From: Ruminococcus sp.
GTDB taxonomy: Bacteria; Bacillota; Clostridia; Oscillospirales; Acutalibacteraceae
Assembly (NCBI GenBank): GCA_017416065.1
Contig: JAFQDM010000017.1
Span: forward strand, 1-64,000
DNA: 64,000 nucleotides
Direction of reading: 5' to 3'
Below the pieces are notes generated by a model that saw nothing but the letters and a program-made list of their open reading frames with translations, was not told where the DNA came from and did no database searches. Below, piece after piece: positions 18,079-25,601 of this stretch; positions within the stretch are counted from its first letter, which is position 1; each line of letters opens with the position of its first letter. A program made the position numbers and the translations under genes.

Positions 18079-18504
18079 TTACTTTTTCTTCTTGGACTTC
18101 TTTTTGTATCCTGCAACTGACCAAGCGGTCAATCCTCCTGCAACATATGGAGTTGCAGCAGACGCCGCAGGACATACTGCACAAAATGCACCGAATCCAA
18201 AACCAGCAGCTGCTGAAATTACAGTTCGTGCGGTTCCCCTAAGGAATCCGCCTCCGTCAACGTCGTCCAGCTGTTCCTCAGATAATTCCTCTTCGGAAGC
18301 TTTATCCTTAAAATCAAGGATTTCCTTTAAACCTTCGGAAAACAGTTCCTCAATTTCTTCAACAGTTGCATCAAAACCGTTGTCATTAAGCACCTTCTGT
18401 ACATCAGAAGCATCCTCTGCTGAAACAAACGCTCTGAAAAACTCACCATTTTCATTTGCTGACTCCATAAGCTTCTGAGCTAACAGTTCCTTTTTTTCCA
18501 TCAT
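18079..18504 (-). CDS. Nif11/NHLP-like precursor of a hydrophobic, Lys-tailed peptide
   Basis: 141 residues. The leader (1-85) shows the Nif11-type pattern FVSAEDASDVQKVLNDNGF and ends SEEQLDDVDGG. The predicted core of about 56 residues is Gly/Ala-rich and hydrophobic, with a CAVC pair, and ends KKKSKKKK. Gly-rich hydrophobic cores with cationic tails are typical of membrane-active bacteriocins. The two Cys three residues apart could form a small disulfide or thioether ring. The gene directly follows the second NHLM ABC exporter but has its own promoter, and AAGGAGG precedes the ATG by 8 nt. A dedicated hairpin follows it. The class is clear. Activity is inferred. Confidence 0.82.
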   Translation of the reverse strand: MMEKKELLAQKLMESANENGEFFRAFVSAEDASDVQKVLNDNGFDATVEEIEELFSEGLKEILDFKDKASEEELSEEQLDDVDGGGFLRGTARTVISAAAGFGFGAFCAVCPAASAATPYVAGGLTAWSVAGYKKKSKKKK

Positions 18505-18548
18505 TTTTATTCCTCCTTAGATTTTCAGCGATTTTTCGCTTTCGTATA

Positions 18549-18577
18549 TGTATACACCTGACTTTGCAAAGTGTTAC
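18549..18577 (-). promoter_or_regulatory. Promoter of the hydrophobic precursor with overlapping palindrome
   Basis: TGTATA (minus-strand TATACA, 18549-18554) lies 17 bp from GTAACA (18572-18577). The spacer and -35 contain the perfect 12-bp palindrome ACTTTGCAAAGT (18561-18572), a possible operator. The segment GTAACACTTTGCAA also matches 11 of 14 bases of the direct repeats found at 24804-24838. Confidence 0.5.
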
Positions 18578-18596
18578 ACATTTTTTGAAAAAATTT

Positions 18597-21152
18597 TTAT
18601 GCCATCTGTCTGCTTGCAAGAGTATGGAACAAGCCCTTGTTGCTCATAAGCTCGTCGTAGGTGCCCTGCTCTGCGATCCTGCCCTCGTCAAGCACCACTA
18701 TTCTGTCGCACCTCATAATAGTGCTGAGGCGATGTGCAATAACGATCCTTGTGCCGTGCATAGCCTCCAGAGTATCGCATACCATACGCTGTGTAATATT
18801 ATCAAGAGCACTGGTTGCTTCGTCAAATATCAGTATCTGCGGGTTTGAGATAATGGCTCTTGCAATGAGTATCCTCTGCTGTTGACCGCCGGAAATCGTA
18901 GAGGAATCCTCAGACAATATGGTGTGAAGTCCCATTGGCATAGCATCTATATCCTCTTTAAGACCTACAGCCTCAACTGCCTGCACTACCTCTTGCAGGG
19001 TTGCGTCAGGTGCAGTAATGGTTATGTTCTCAAAAATACTGCCCGAGATCAGGTGACCATTCTGGAGCACAACTCCCATTTTCTTTCTGAGTTCTCTTTT
19101 ATCCAGGCTTTCTATGTCCTTATTATCGTAGTAAATTTTGCCCACACTTGGCTTTTCAAATCCCAGCAGAAGCTTTATAAGTGTGGATTTTCCACAGCCG
19201 GAGGGACCCACAATACCTATGTACTCGCCTTGATTTATATTCAATGATATATCAGACAGCACGTGGGGCATATCCTCCCCGTATGCAAAAGAAACATTGT
19301 TGATCTCAATATCTCCGCTGATGTCTCCCGGCAGTTCCTTTGCCTCGTCAGATTCAGGGCACTGCGCCAGCACAGGTTTCAGGCGCTCTATACCCGGCTT
19401 GATGCTTTTATAGCTGATAAAGCTGTTCACAAGCTGTAAGAACACAGAGGAAAAGGAACCAAACATAGTATTGAAAGCTATGAATGAGCCCAAGCTGATT
19501 CCCGAATTAGAGCCTACAACTATGCAGTAAAACACTATGGAAAAGATACTGTTGGCTATCAGCCCTAAAACGGCACCTGTGTCCATTATTCTTTCTTGCT
19601 TCTGCTCGCACTCGTTTTGCTCCACATAGGGCTTAAGATACTCATAAACCGCCCTGTCTTCTATGCCTGCAATTCTTATTTTTGATATTCCGTTTAAGAA
19701 CTGATACATAACAGAGCTTGTTTTTCCGTCCAGCTCCAATGCTTTTTCGTTATACTTCAGAGCACGGACCGTTATCAGAAAGTTAGCCGAAGCATACACC
19801 AAAAGCATAAGCAGTCCTATTAACGACATAGGTACTGAGTAGCTAATCATCCTGACAAAATATACAACGGCAAAAATCAAAGACATAAGAGCAGAAATAA
19901 CCAAATCAACAACAGACCTTGTAATGGCACCGGCCGACACGACCCTTTGAGCAAGATCAGCAGAGTCATACTCTCTGAAAAAGCTTTCGGGCAAATTAAA
20001 AAGCCTGTCATAAACCGCATCCTGCACCGCGTATCCGATCCGCGTTGAGATTCTGAAGGACGAAATGTTTTTTACAATTGAAAACATCAGGTTTGATAAC
20101 ATAAACGCCGCCAGCATACAGCCTATCTGATACAGCATACCTACGGCACCCAAAGGAATATAGCTATCATATATGCTCTGACTGAGGGTTGGTGTGAGGA
20201 TTCCCAGCAAAGAGGTTGCAAGTGTAAGCAGTAAAAGCATTATTACGTCTGCTTTCCTTATCTGTCCAACACAGAATCTGACCATATCCTTACGAGTAAG
20301 GGTGTTGTTAGGGAATGGGGTGTATATCATATAACCCTTGGGATTCAGAGTAGTAACTACTTTTTTGTTGCAAGGCAAGGTGCAATTGTTTTCTACATCC
20401 CACAGCATATATGTATGTGTGCCCCTGGAAAGACACACAATAGGCTTGTTCTGCCTGTTAAAGGTGACAAAAGAGCCCCCGTCCTCCTTCTCCCAGCCCG
20501 GCTCTAACACGATCTCTCTATAGGCAAAATGAGATATCCTTGCAATTTCAGGCACCGAGGTTTTATCTTTACAAACAGTCCTGATCTTATCATAGGATGC
20601 GATCTTTACTCCAACCCTATTGCCAAGGATACACATAGCGTTATACAGCAGATCAGGACTATCGGAACTTTCCGCAGCAATGCTGCCTTTCTTTTTGAAG
20701 GAATTATAGATCAGCATTCGCACATTCTCAGCAGTATCCGTGCGCTGATTTCGGGTTCTCCGTATAAAACCATCCTCAGTAACAACATTTAGTCTGTATT
20801 GATCTACAAGTGCTCCATTATAGCCTTCTCGACTGTAATTCTTAAGTCCTGCCTTTCGAGCAAATTTTTCTTTTAATATTTTAGTTGAGCCGTTTTCAAT
20901 CACCTGAACGCTTGCAATATCAACCGCCGAAAAACAAAAGCGCCACTGGCAATATTCAATATCCATATAAGAAAAGCTTGGAATAACTTCTCCGCTTTCT
21001 GCCTGATAAATAAAAGACCTCCTGCCCGGCTTTCCGTTTTTCATAGGAACAACATAGATGAGCATAGTGCCGCTTATAACCTTGTAAGCACAGGTCTCGT
21101 CATCAGTAATGTGAACCTCTCCGCCTTTAAGTAAAAAGCGATTATCCGCCAT
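18597..21152 (-). CDS. NHLM-type bacteriocin ABC exporter without peptidase (second ABC protein)
   Basis: 851 residues. The N-terminal ~290 residues are not a C39 peptidase. They look like the cyclic-nucleotide-binding-like/beta-rich region seen in the NHLM micro ABC2 family. Six transmembrane helices (about 300-560) and an ABC ATPase domain (about 600-851) follow, with GPSGCGKST, ISGGQQQR, ILIFDEATSALD and the H-loop IAHRLST. In characterised gene neighbourhoods this family works beside a C39-peptidase ABC protein and an HlyD-like protein to export Nif11/NHLP peptides. Both are encoded immediately upstream here. GGAGGG precedes the ATG. Confidence 0.9.
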   Translation of the reverse strand: MADNRFLLKGGEVHITDDETCAYKVISGTMLIYVVPMKNGKPGRRSFIYQAESGEVIPSFSYMDIEYCQWRFCFSAVDIASVQVIENGSTKILKEKFARKAGLKNYSREGYNGALVDQYRLNVVTEDGFIRRTRNQRTDTAENVRMLIYNSFKKKGSIAAESSDSPDLLYNAMCILGNRVGVKIASYDKIRTVCKDKTSVPEIARISHFAYREIVLEPGWEKEDGGSFVTFNRQNKPIVCLSRGTHTYMLWDVENNCTLPCNKKVVTTLNPKGYMIYTPFPNNTLTRKDMVRFCVGQIRKADVIMLLLLTLATSLLGILTPTLSQSIYDSYIPLGAVGMLYQIGCMLAAFMLSNLMFSIVKNISSFRISTRIGYAVQDAVYDRLFNLPESFFREYDSADLAQRVVSAGAITRSVVDLVISALMSLIFAVVYFVRMISYSVPMSLIGLLMLLVYASANFLITVRALKYNEKALELDGKTSSVMYQFLNGISKIRIAGIEDRAVYEYLKPYVEQNECEQKQERIMDTGAVLGLIANSIFSIVFYCIVVGSNSGISLGSFIAFNTMFGSFSSVFLQLVNSFISYKSIKPGIERLKPVLAQCPESDEAKELPGDISGDIEINNVSFAYGEDMPHVLSDISLNINQGEYIGIVGPSGCGKSTLIKLLLGFEKPSVGKIYYDNKDIESLDKRELRKKMGVVLQNGHLISGSIFENITITAPDATLQEVVQAVEAVGLKEDIDAMPMGLHTILSEDSSTISGGQQQRILIARAIISNPQILIFDEATSALDNITQRMVCDTLEAMHGTRIVIAHRLSTIMRCDRIVVLDEGRIAEQGTYDELMSNKGLFHTLASRQMA

Positions 21153-21164
21153 ATATAACCCTCC

Positions 21165-23309
21165 TTACAAGTTGGAAATAAACTTTTTGTAATGTCCCTC
21201 TTTGATGGCAAGCTCATCATGAGTTCCGAACTCAGCAATTCTGCCCTGATGCATTACAATAATCTTGTCACAATCACGGATCGCACTTAACCGATGTGCC
21301 ACAACAATACAGGTACAGCCTCTACGCTTGATATTATCCATAATCTGCTTTTCAATTATGGGGTCAAGTGCACTTGTCGCCTCATCCATAATAAGAATTG
21401 TAGGATTTGTTGCAAGGGCACGGGCAATCTCCAGGCGCTGTCTCTGACCACCCGAAAGGTTAGCAGCACCTTCAGATAATTTAAAATCATAGGCGGAAGG
21501 TTTCTTGGAGATCACATCATGAATACAGGCGTCCTTTGCGGCCGCGATCATATCCGCCTCTGAAATATTCGAATTGTACATAGTCAGGTTATCCCTGACA
21601 GTGCCCGAGAACAAAGTTATGTTCTGGCTTACCGTTGCCACGCTTGCATTAATAACGCCGTTTGGAATTTTTTCTGAGAGAATACCATCAAACAGCACCT
21701 CTCCCTCCCAAGGTTTATACAAGCTGCTTACGATCTTTGATACCGTGGACTTACCACAGCCCGAAGCCCCCACAAACGCAATCGACTCGCCACAGCCAAT
21801 GCTAAACGAAAAGCCTGACACCACCGGAGGCTTCAGCTTGCTGTATCCAAAGGCTATGTCCTTTACCTCGACTCTTCCCTCAAGCTTGGTCTTCATATCT
21901 TCCTTTTCTATCGTGCTGTCAAATTTTTCATCAATGGGGTAGTTCATTATGTCCTGAACGCGGCTCATATCCGCCTTTGTTGTTTGAATGTTCTTCACAA
22001 AACCAACAAGCTCATCAACAGGGTCGCTGAAAGAACCAAACAAGGCAGTAAATGCAACCAACATACCAATGGTCATTTTACCGTTAACCACCAATATACC
22101 GCCTGCAACAAGTACAAGCACATCGCCGATCATTTTGACCGCATCAGGAATAGCATTAATAACCTGCTGACTTTTTGTAAGCTTTTGTTCCGTACAGATT
22201 GTTTTTGCATTATAGCCCAAGATTCTGCTTACATATTCGTTTTCTGCACCTGAGGCCTTAAGAGTATCGGTTATGCTCAAGCCCGCACAAACCGCGCCGG
22301 TAAGCTTACCCGAATCCTGCTGTAGCTTTATTGATGCATTTGTAAACATATCAGAGGTCAGCTTAACAACAATTATGTTAACTGCTACCGTTGCCAGAGC
22401 AATAACCGTCAATAGCGGGCTATAGATCAAAAGTAATATCAAATAGAAAACTGCAACAAATATATTCAGCACTGTTTCTGCCAAATCTCCTGCTAAAAAA
22501 CTGCTTACTTCTGAGTTATTGTTTACTCTTTCAAGCAAATCACCTGCATATCTTTGATCAAAAAAACTCATTGGAAGGCGAAACAATCTATATAGCATAT
22601 CCTTTGCTGAAAGCAGTACCATTTTCTTTTGCAGCTTATTAAGCACAATGTTCCGATAAAAGGTAAGAAAAGCCTGAAGAAGTATTGTTGCACACATAAA
22701 AGCGATCAGGCCCGTAAACCACTCGGTATTCCCTCCTACCAACACATCATCCATAAACACCTGCGACAACACAGGCATCAACAAACCCGGAAACACAAGC
22801 AAAAGCCCGATAAAAAGCAGTTTAAACACAACCGAATACTGACCTTTTAGCCTTTGAGCTACAAAACTCAGCATAGTATTTTTTTGCTTTTCTTTTACAA
22901 AAGAATCCGTTTTAGCAAAAGTCAGCACCACACCCGTGAAGGAATCATCTAATTCCTCAAATGTGATTCTTCTGCGACCCATTGCCGGATCGTTGATGTA
23001 AGCATATTTCCCCTTAAAGCCTTCGAACACTACAAAATGGTTAAAGTTCCAATGTATAATACAGGGTGGAGTCAGTTCTCTCAAGGCAGAAGGCTCTTTT
23101 CTGTAACCATGACACTCCAAACCATATTTTTTCGCACAACGCATAATGTTGCCGGCGTTGCAGCCATCTCTTGAAACACCTGTTTCTATACGCATCTGCT
23201 CCAGCGACAGGTGCTTCCCGAAATACGAAAACACCATCGAAAGCGATGCCGCCCCGCACTCAGTCGCTTCCATCTGGAATACCGTGGGAGTTTTTGCATA
23301 TTTGCTCAT
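21165..23309 (-). CDS. C39-peptidase-containing ABC exporter of NHLM type
   Basis: 714 residues from the ATG at 23309, chosen because GGAGGG precedes it. An upstream in-frame extension would overlap the HlyD gene. The N-terminal C39 peptidase (about 1-130) has all three catalytic parts: Cys in ATECGAASL, His in NHFVVFEG and Asp in INDPAMG. Six transmembrane helices follow, then an ATPase domain (about 480-714) with GASGCGKST, LSGGQRQR and LIMDEATSALD. It should remove Gly-Gly leaders and export the cores of the peptides at 18079 and 13028. The stop codon is 13 bp before the second exporter, so the pair is translated from one message. Confidence 0.93.
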   Translation of the reverse strand: MSKYAKTPTVFQMEATECGAASLSMVFSYFGKHLSLEQMRIETGVSRDGCNAGNIMRCAKKYGLECHGYRKEPSALRELTPPCIIHWNFNHFVVFEGFKGKYAYINDPAMGRRRITFEELDDSFTGVVLTFAKTDSFVKEKQKNTMLSFVAQRLKGQYSVVFKLLFIGLLLVFPGLLMPVLSQVFMDDVLVGGNTEWFTGLIAFMCATILLQAFLTFYRNIVLNKLQKKMVLLSAKDMLYRLFRLPMSFFDQRYAGDLLERVNNNSEVSSFLAGDLAETVLNIFVAVFYLILLLIYSPLLTVIALATVAVNIIVVKLTSDMFTNASIKLQQDSGKLTGAVCAGLSITDTLKASGAENEYVSRILGYNAKTICTEQKLTKSQQVINAIPDAVKMIGDVLVLVAGGILVVNGKMTIGMLVAFTALFGSFSDPVDELVGFVKNIQTTKADMSRVQDIMNYPIDEKFDSTIEKEDMKTKLEGRVEVKDIAFGYSKLKPPVVSGFSFSIGCGESIAFVGASGCGKSTVSKIVSSLYKPWEGEVLFDGILSEKIPNGVINASVATVSQNITLFSGTVRDNLTMYNSNISEADMIAAAKDACIHDVISKKPSAYDFKLSEGAANLSGGQRQRLEIARALATNPTILIMDEATSALDPIIEKQIMDNIKRRGCTCIVVAHRLSAIRDCDKIIVMHQGRIAEFGTHDELAIKEGHYKKFISNL

Positions 23310-23326
23310 AATTGTCCCTCCGTATT

Positions 23327-24148
23327 TCAGCCTAAGCTGCCTATCAGCTTTGTAACAGGAGCACACTCTTCTACAATTATCTTTGCAGAAACGACCGTTC
23401 CGTTTGTAACGGTAAGGCTATGGCCGTTACTATGCGTCCAATAGTATCCGTTTGCCGATGATGTATCAGTGCTCAATCTGCAGATTACAGCTACAACAGG
23501 ACCTGCAGACACAAACTGCTCTGCCAACAGATTATTGTTCCCCATATTGTGCATCATACCTGCCGTATTGGAAGCGTATTTTTCAACATGCATTATCCTT
23601 GCTTGCATATGACCATATTGCTGCGAATCAACCGCAGTAGGATAGATCCTTACTTCCATATCCTCTTTGTACCTTAACGAAGAGGTAAGAGGCACATAGC
23701 ATACAACAACCTGATCCCCCATACCGGAAGGCGTTATTCTTGCAATTTCAGAGCCTGCATACACAGGAGTTCCGGGCTCAGCCAACGGTCCCGAAAGCTT
23801 GCCGCTGATATCTGCGCATATTGTGTCTACGGCACCATCATCTCGTGTCAGGTTAGCAATTACCTCTCCGGCTACCACACTTTCTCCGATTTCCTTATAG
23901 TAAGTGTCGATAACTCCCGAAGCATCGGCAAAAACTGCACAAGAGCTATCAGCCCCCGTTATGATTCCATTTACGGTTTCGGTAGTTGGTATTGTTCCCA
24001 AAAAAGCCCACACCACCGTAGCCGCAATTATCAGAAAGACTGACACCAACGCTAACCAGGACAAGGGAGAAGATATTTTTATCATTCTGTCCAACTGATC
24101 TGGGTTTGAAAGTTTTTCCAAAGATGATTTTCTATATAAATCTGCCAC
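23327..24148 (-). CDS. HlyD-like membrane fusion protein of the NHLM exporter
   Basis: 273 residues. A single N-terminal transmembrane helix (about 37-60) is followed by a barrel-sandwich-like region (SGVIDTYYKEIGESVVAGEV) and a beta-rich C-terminus without the long coiled coil of classical HlyD. This matches the short NHLM HlyD class. The likely start is GTG at 24148, with AAGGTGGG 8 nt before it; the GTG at 24160 lies inside the end of the sigma factor gene. It probably connects the two ABC exporters to the cell envelope. It starts just after the ECF sigma stop codon, indicating translational coupling. Confidence 0.88.
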   Translation of the reverse strand: MADLYRKSSLEKLSNPDQLDRMIKISSPLSWLALVSVFLIIAATVVWAFLGTIPTTETVNGIITGADSSCAVFADASGVIDTYYKEIGESVVAGEVIANLTRDDGAVDTICADISGKLSGPLAEPGTPVYAGSEIARITPSGMGDQVVVCYVPLTSSLRYKEDMEVRIYPTAVDSQQYGHMQARIMHVEKYASNTAGMMHNMGNNNLLAEQFVSAGPVVAVICRLSTDTSSANGYYWTHSNGHSLTVTNGTVVSAKIIVEECAPVTKLIGSLG

Positions 24149-24150
24149 GA

Positions 24151-24681
24151 TTATTCCCACCTTACATTTTCTTTAATAAAGTATTTTTTAAGATTATCTA
24201 TCCCTCTTTTAAGCTGCACCCTGACGTTAGATGGGGTCATGCCTAAAATTAATGCAATATCGTTTGAGTTTTTACCTTTAAAGTATCTGTAAATAATGAT
24301 TTTTCGCTGAGGCTCACTAAGCTCCTCCAACGCCTTTGCCAAATGATTTCGAAGATATGTAAGAGTACTCGCACTGTCGATGAAATCAGAAAAATCCTCC
24401 ACACCCAGATTCTCATCCAGTTCGGAAAAATCCTTTTTACTACGATAGTAATTTTTCAGCTTATTATTTATAATTGTATAAAGCCAGGTTTGAAAGGATG
24501 CTCTGGTCGGATCAAAGCTCTCAATATTTTCCAAGCAGACAACAAACACATCCATAGCCATATCCTCTGCAATCTGAACATTAAGAACCCTTTTGAATAT
24601 GTATCTGTAAACAGACGGATAGTGTTTCTTAAATACTAATTCAAAAGATTCTTTGGAAAACTTTTCTTTTGTTTCATCCAT
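24151..24681 (-). CDS. ECF-type RNA polymerase sigma factor heading the exporter operon
   Basis: 176 residues with sigma region 2 (about 10-80, AEDMAMDVFVVCLENI and TWLYTIINNKL) and region 4 (about 120-170, LSEPQRKIIIYRYFKG, then a helix-turn-helix). No anti-sigma factor lies next to it. The HlyD gene begins where this one ends. It may drive the peptide genes or the kinase operon, or respond to the STAS/phosphatase module. AGGGGGATTTT precedes the ATG. As first gene of the exporter operon it should be controlled by the divergent promoter region at 24768-24876. Confidence 0.9.
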   Translation of the reverse strand: MDETKEKFSKESFELVFKKHYPSVYRYIFKRVLNVQIAEDMAMDVFVVCLENIESFDPTRASFQTWLYTIINNKLKNYYRSKKDFSELDENLGVEDFSDFIDSASTLTYLRNHLAKALEELSEPQRKIIIYRYFKGKNSNDIALILGMTPSNVRVQLKRGIDNLKKYFIKENVRWE

Positions 24682-24767
24682 TCAAAATCCCCCTGACCAA
24701 CCCAAAACAAAGACAACATTTATAAAATTATTGATCGCACATCCCTATTTTTATCACTTATAGCCAA

Positions 24768-24796
24768 AGTTTACCCATATATAACAGGCTTTTCAA
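24768..24796 (-). promoter_or_regulatory. Predicted promoter of the ECF/exporter operon
   Basis: On the minus strand TTGAAA (24791-24796) and TAAACT (24768-24773) are 17 bp apart, about 90 bp before the sigma factor ATG. The -10 is weak, consistent with a need for an activator. The direct repeats start 8 bp upstream of the -35. Confidence 0.5.
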
Positions 24797-24803
24797 TATA
24801 GTT

Positions 24804-24838
24804 GTAACAATTAGCATAATTTATGTAACTTTTAGCAT
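24804..24838. promoter_or_regulatory. Direct repeats with 21-bp period, likely LytTR-protein operator
   Basis: GTAACAATTAGCAT (24804-24817) and GTAACTTTTAGCAT (24825-24838) are 12/14 identical and begin 21 bp apart, two helical turns. LytTR regulators such as AgrA and ComE bind direct repeats with this period just upstream of -35 elements. The block lies 8 bp from the -35 of the leftward exporter promoter and 9 bp from the -35 of the rightward LytTR gene promoter. Confidence 0.72.
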
Positions 24839-24847
24839 TTCTTGTAT

Positions 24848-24876
24848 TTGCAATGAAGCTACGGTACGGGTATAAT
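24848..24876 (+). promoter_or_regulatory. Promoter of the LytTR two-component operon
   Basis: TTGCAA (24848-24853) and a perfect TATAAT (24871-24876) are 17 bp apart. Initiation would fall about 9 bases before the ATG at 24892, so the mRNA has a very short leader. The upstream in-frame ATG at 24853 overlaps the -35 and cannot be the start. Confidence 0.75.
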
Positions 24877-24891
24877 ATTAACGGTGATTAT

Positions 24892-25584
24892 ATGAATATA
24901 GTAATTTGCGATGACAACCCTATAATTTGCGAAGACATAAGCAACTACATAAACAACCATTTTAAATGTACCGTAAGTATTGCCGCAAACTCGGCACAAC
25001 TATTTGATATAATAGAAAACAGTGAAAACAAAATAGATGCCCTGATACTTGATATTGTGCTTAATGAAAGCAAAAACGGAATTGAGATAGCTTCGAGCAT
25101 TCACAATAAATATCCTATGATAAAAGTCATCTTCCTCACCGGCTATGACGATCAATACTACAGCAGGATCTTCTCAGATTTTCAACCCTTTGGCTTTGTG
25201 GCAAAACCTGTACAATACAATATTCTGAATTTCTTTTTAAAGAAAATACAAATAGAATTGATTCGCAAAAACGAGCATATAGAATTCACTTCTGATTACA
25301 AAAGCCATCGACTTATGGCAAAAGATATCGTATGCGTTCAAAGTCGCAAACGAATCTGTGAGATAAGCACAGAAACCAATGTTTACTCCGCCTATGCGAA
25401 AATTTCAGATATAGAAAAACAGCTTCCTGAGAACTTTATCAGGTGTCATCAAAGCTATATAGTAAACATCGAATATATAGAGAGCACCACCGGAAAGCAT
25501 CTTATTCTTAAAAACGGTGATCATATTCCCGTAAGCCGCAAATATTCAAACAATGTAAGCACTCTGCTTTCATTGTCGTCATAA
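24892..25584 (+). CDS. LytTR-family response regulator
   Basis: 230 residues. The receiver domain (about 1-120) has the acidic pair ICDDNP, the phospho-acceptor Asp in LILDIVL and the Lys in VAKPVQ, so it looks fully functional. The LytTR DNA-binding domain (about 130-230) has FIRCHQSYIVN and HIPVSRKY. The AgrA/ComE/PlnC type regulates bacteriocin and quorum-sensing genes through direct repeats, and such repeats lie directly upstream. The histidine kinase gene begins 17 bp downstream. No AgrD-like or Gly-Gly pheromone gene is directly adjacent, but peptides exported by the divergent locus could serve as signal. Confidence 0.92.
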   Translation: MNIVICDDNPIICEDISNYINNHFKCTVSIAANSAQLFDIIENSENKIDALILDIVLNESKNGIEIASSIHNKYPMIKVIFLTGYDDQYYSRIFSDFQPFGFVAKPVQYNILNFFLKKIQIELIRKNEHIEFTSDYKSHRLMAKDIVCVQSRKRICEISTETNVYSAYAKISDIEKQLPENFIRCHQSYIVNIEYIESTTGKHLILKNGDHIPVSRKYSNNVSTLLSLSS

Positions 25585-25601
25585 AACAAAAGGAGCAAAC
25601 T

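Noticed and set aside
24853..24891. Upstream ATG at 24853 for the LytTR regulator
   Set aside because: It overlaps the -35 element of the best promoter and adds residues before the conserved receiver start.
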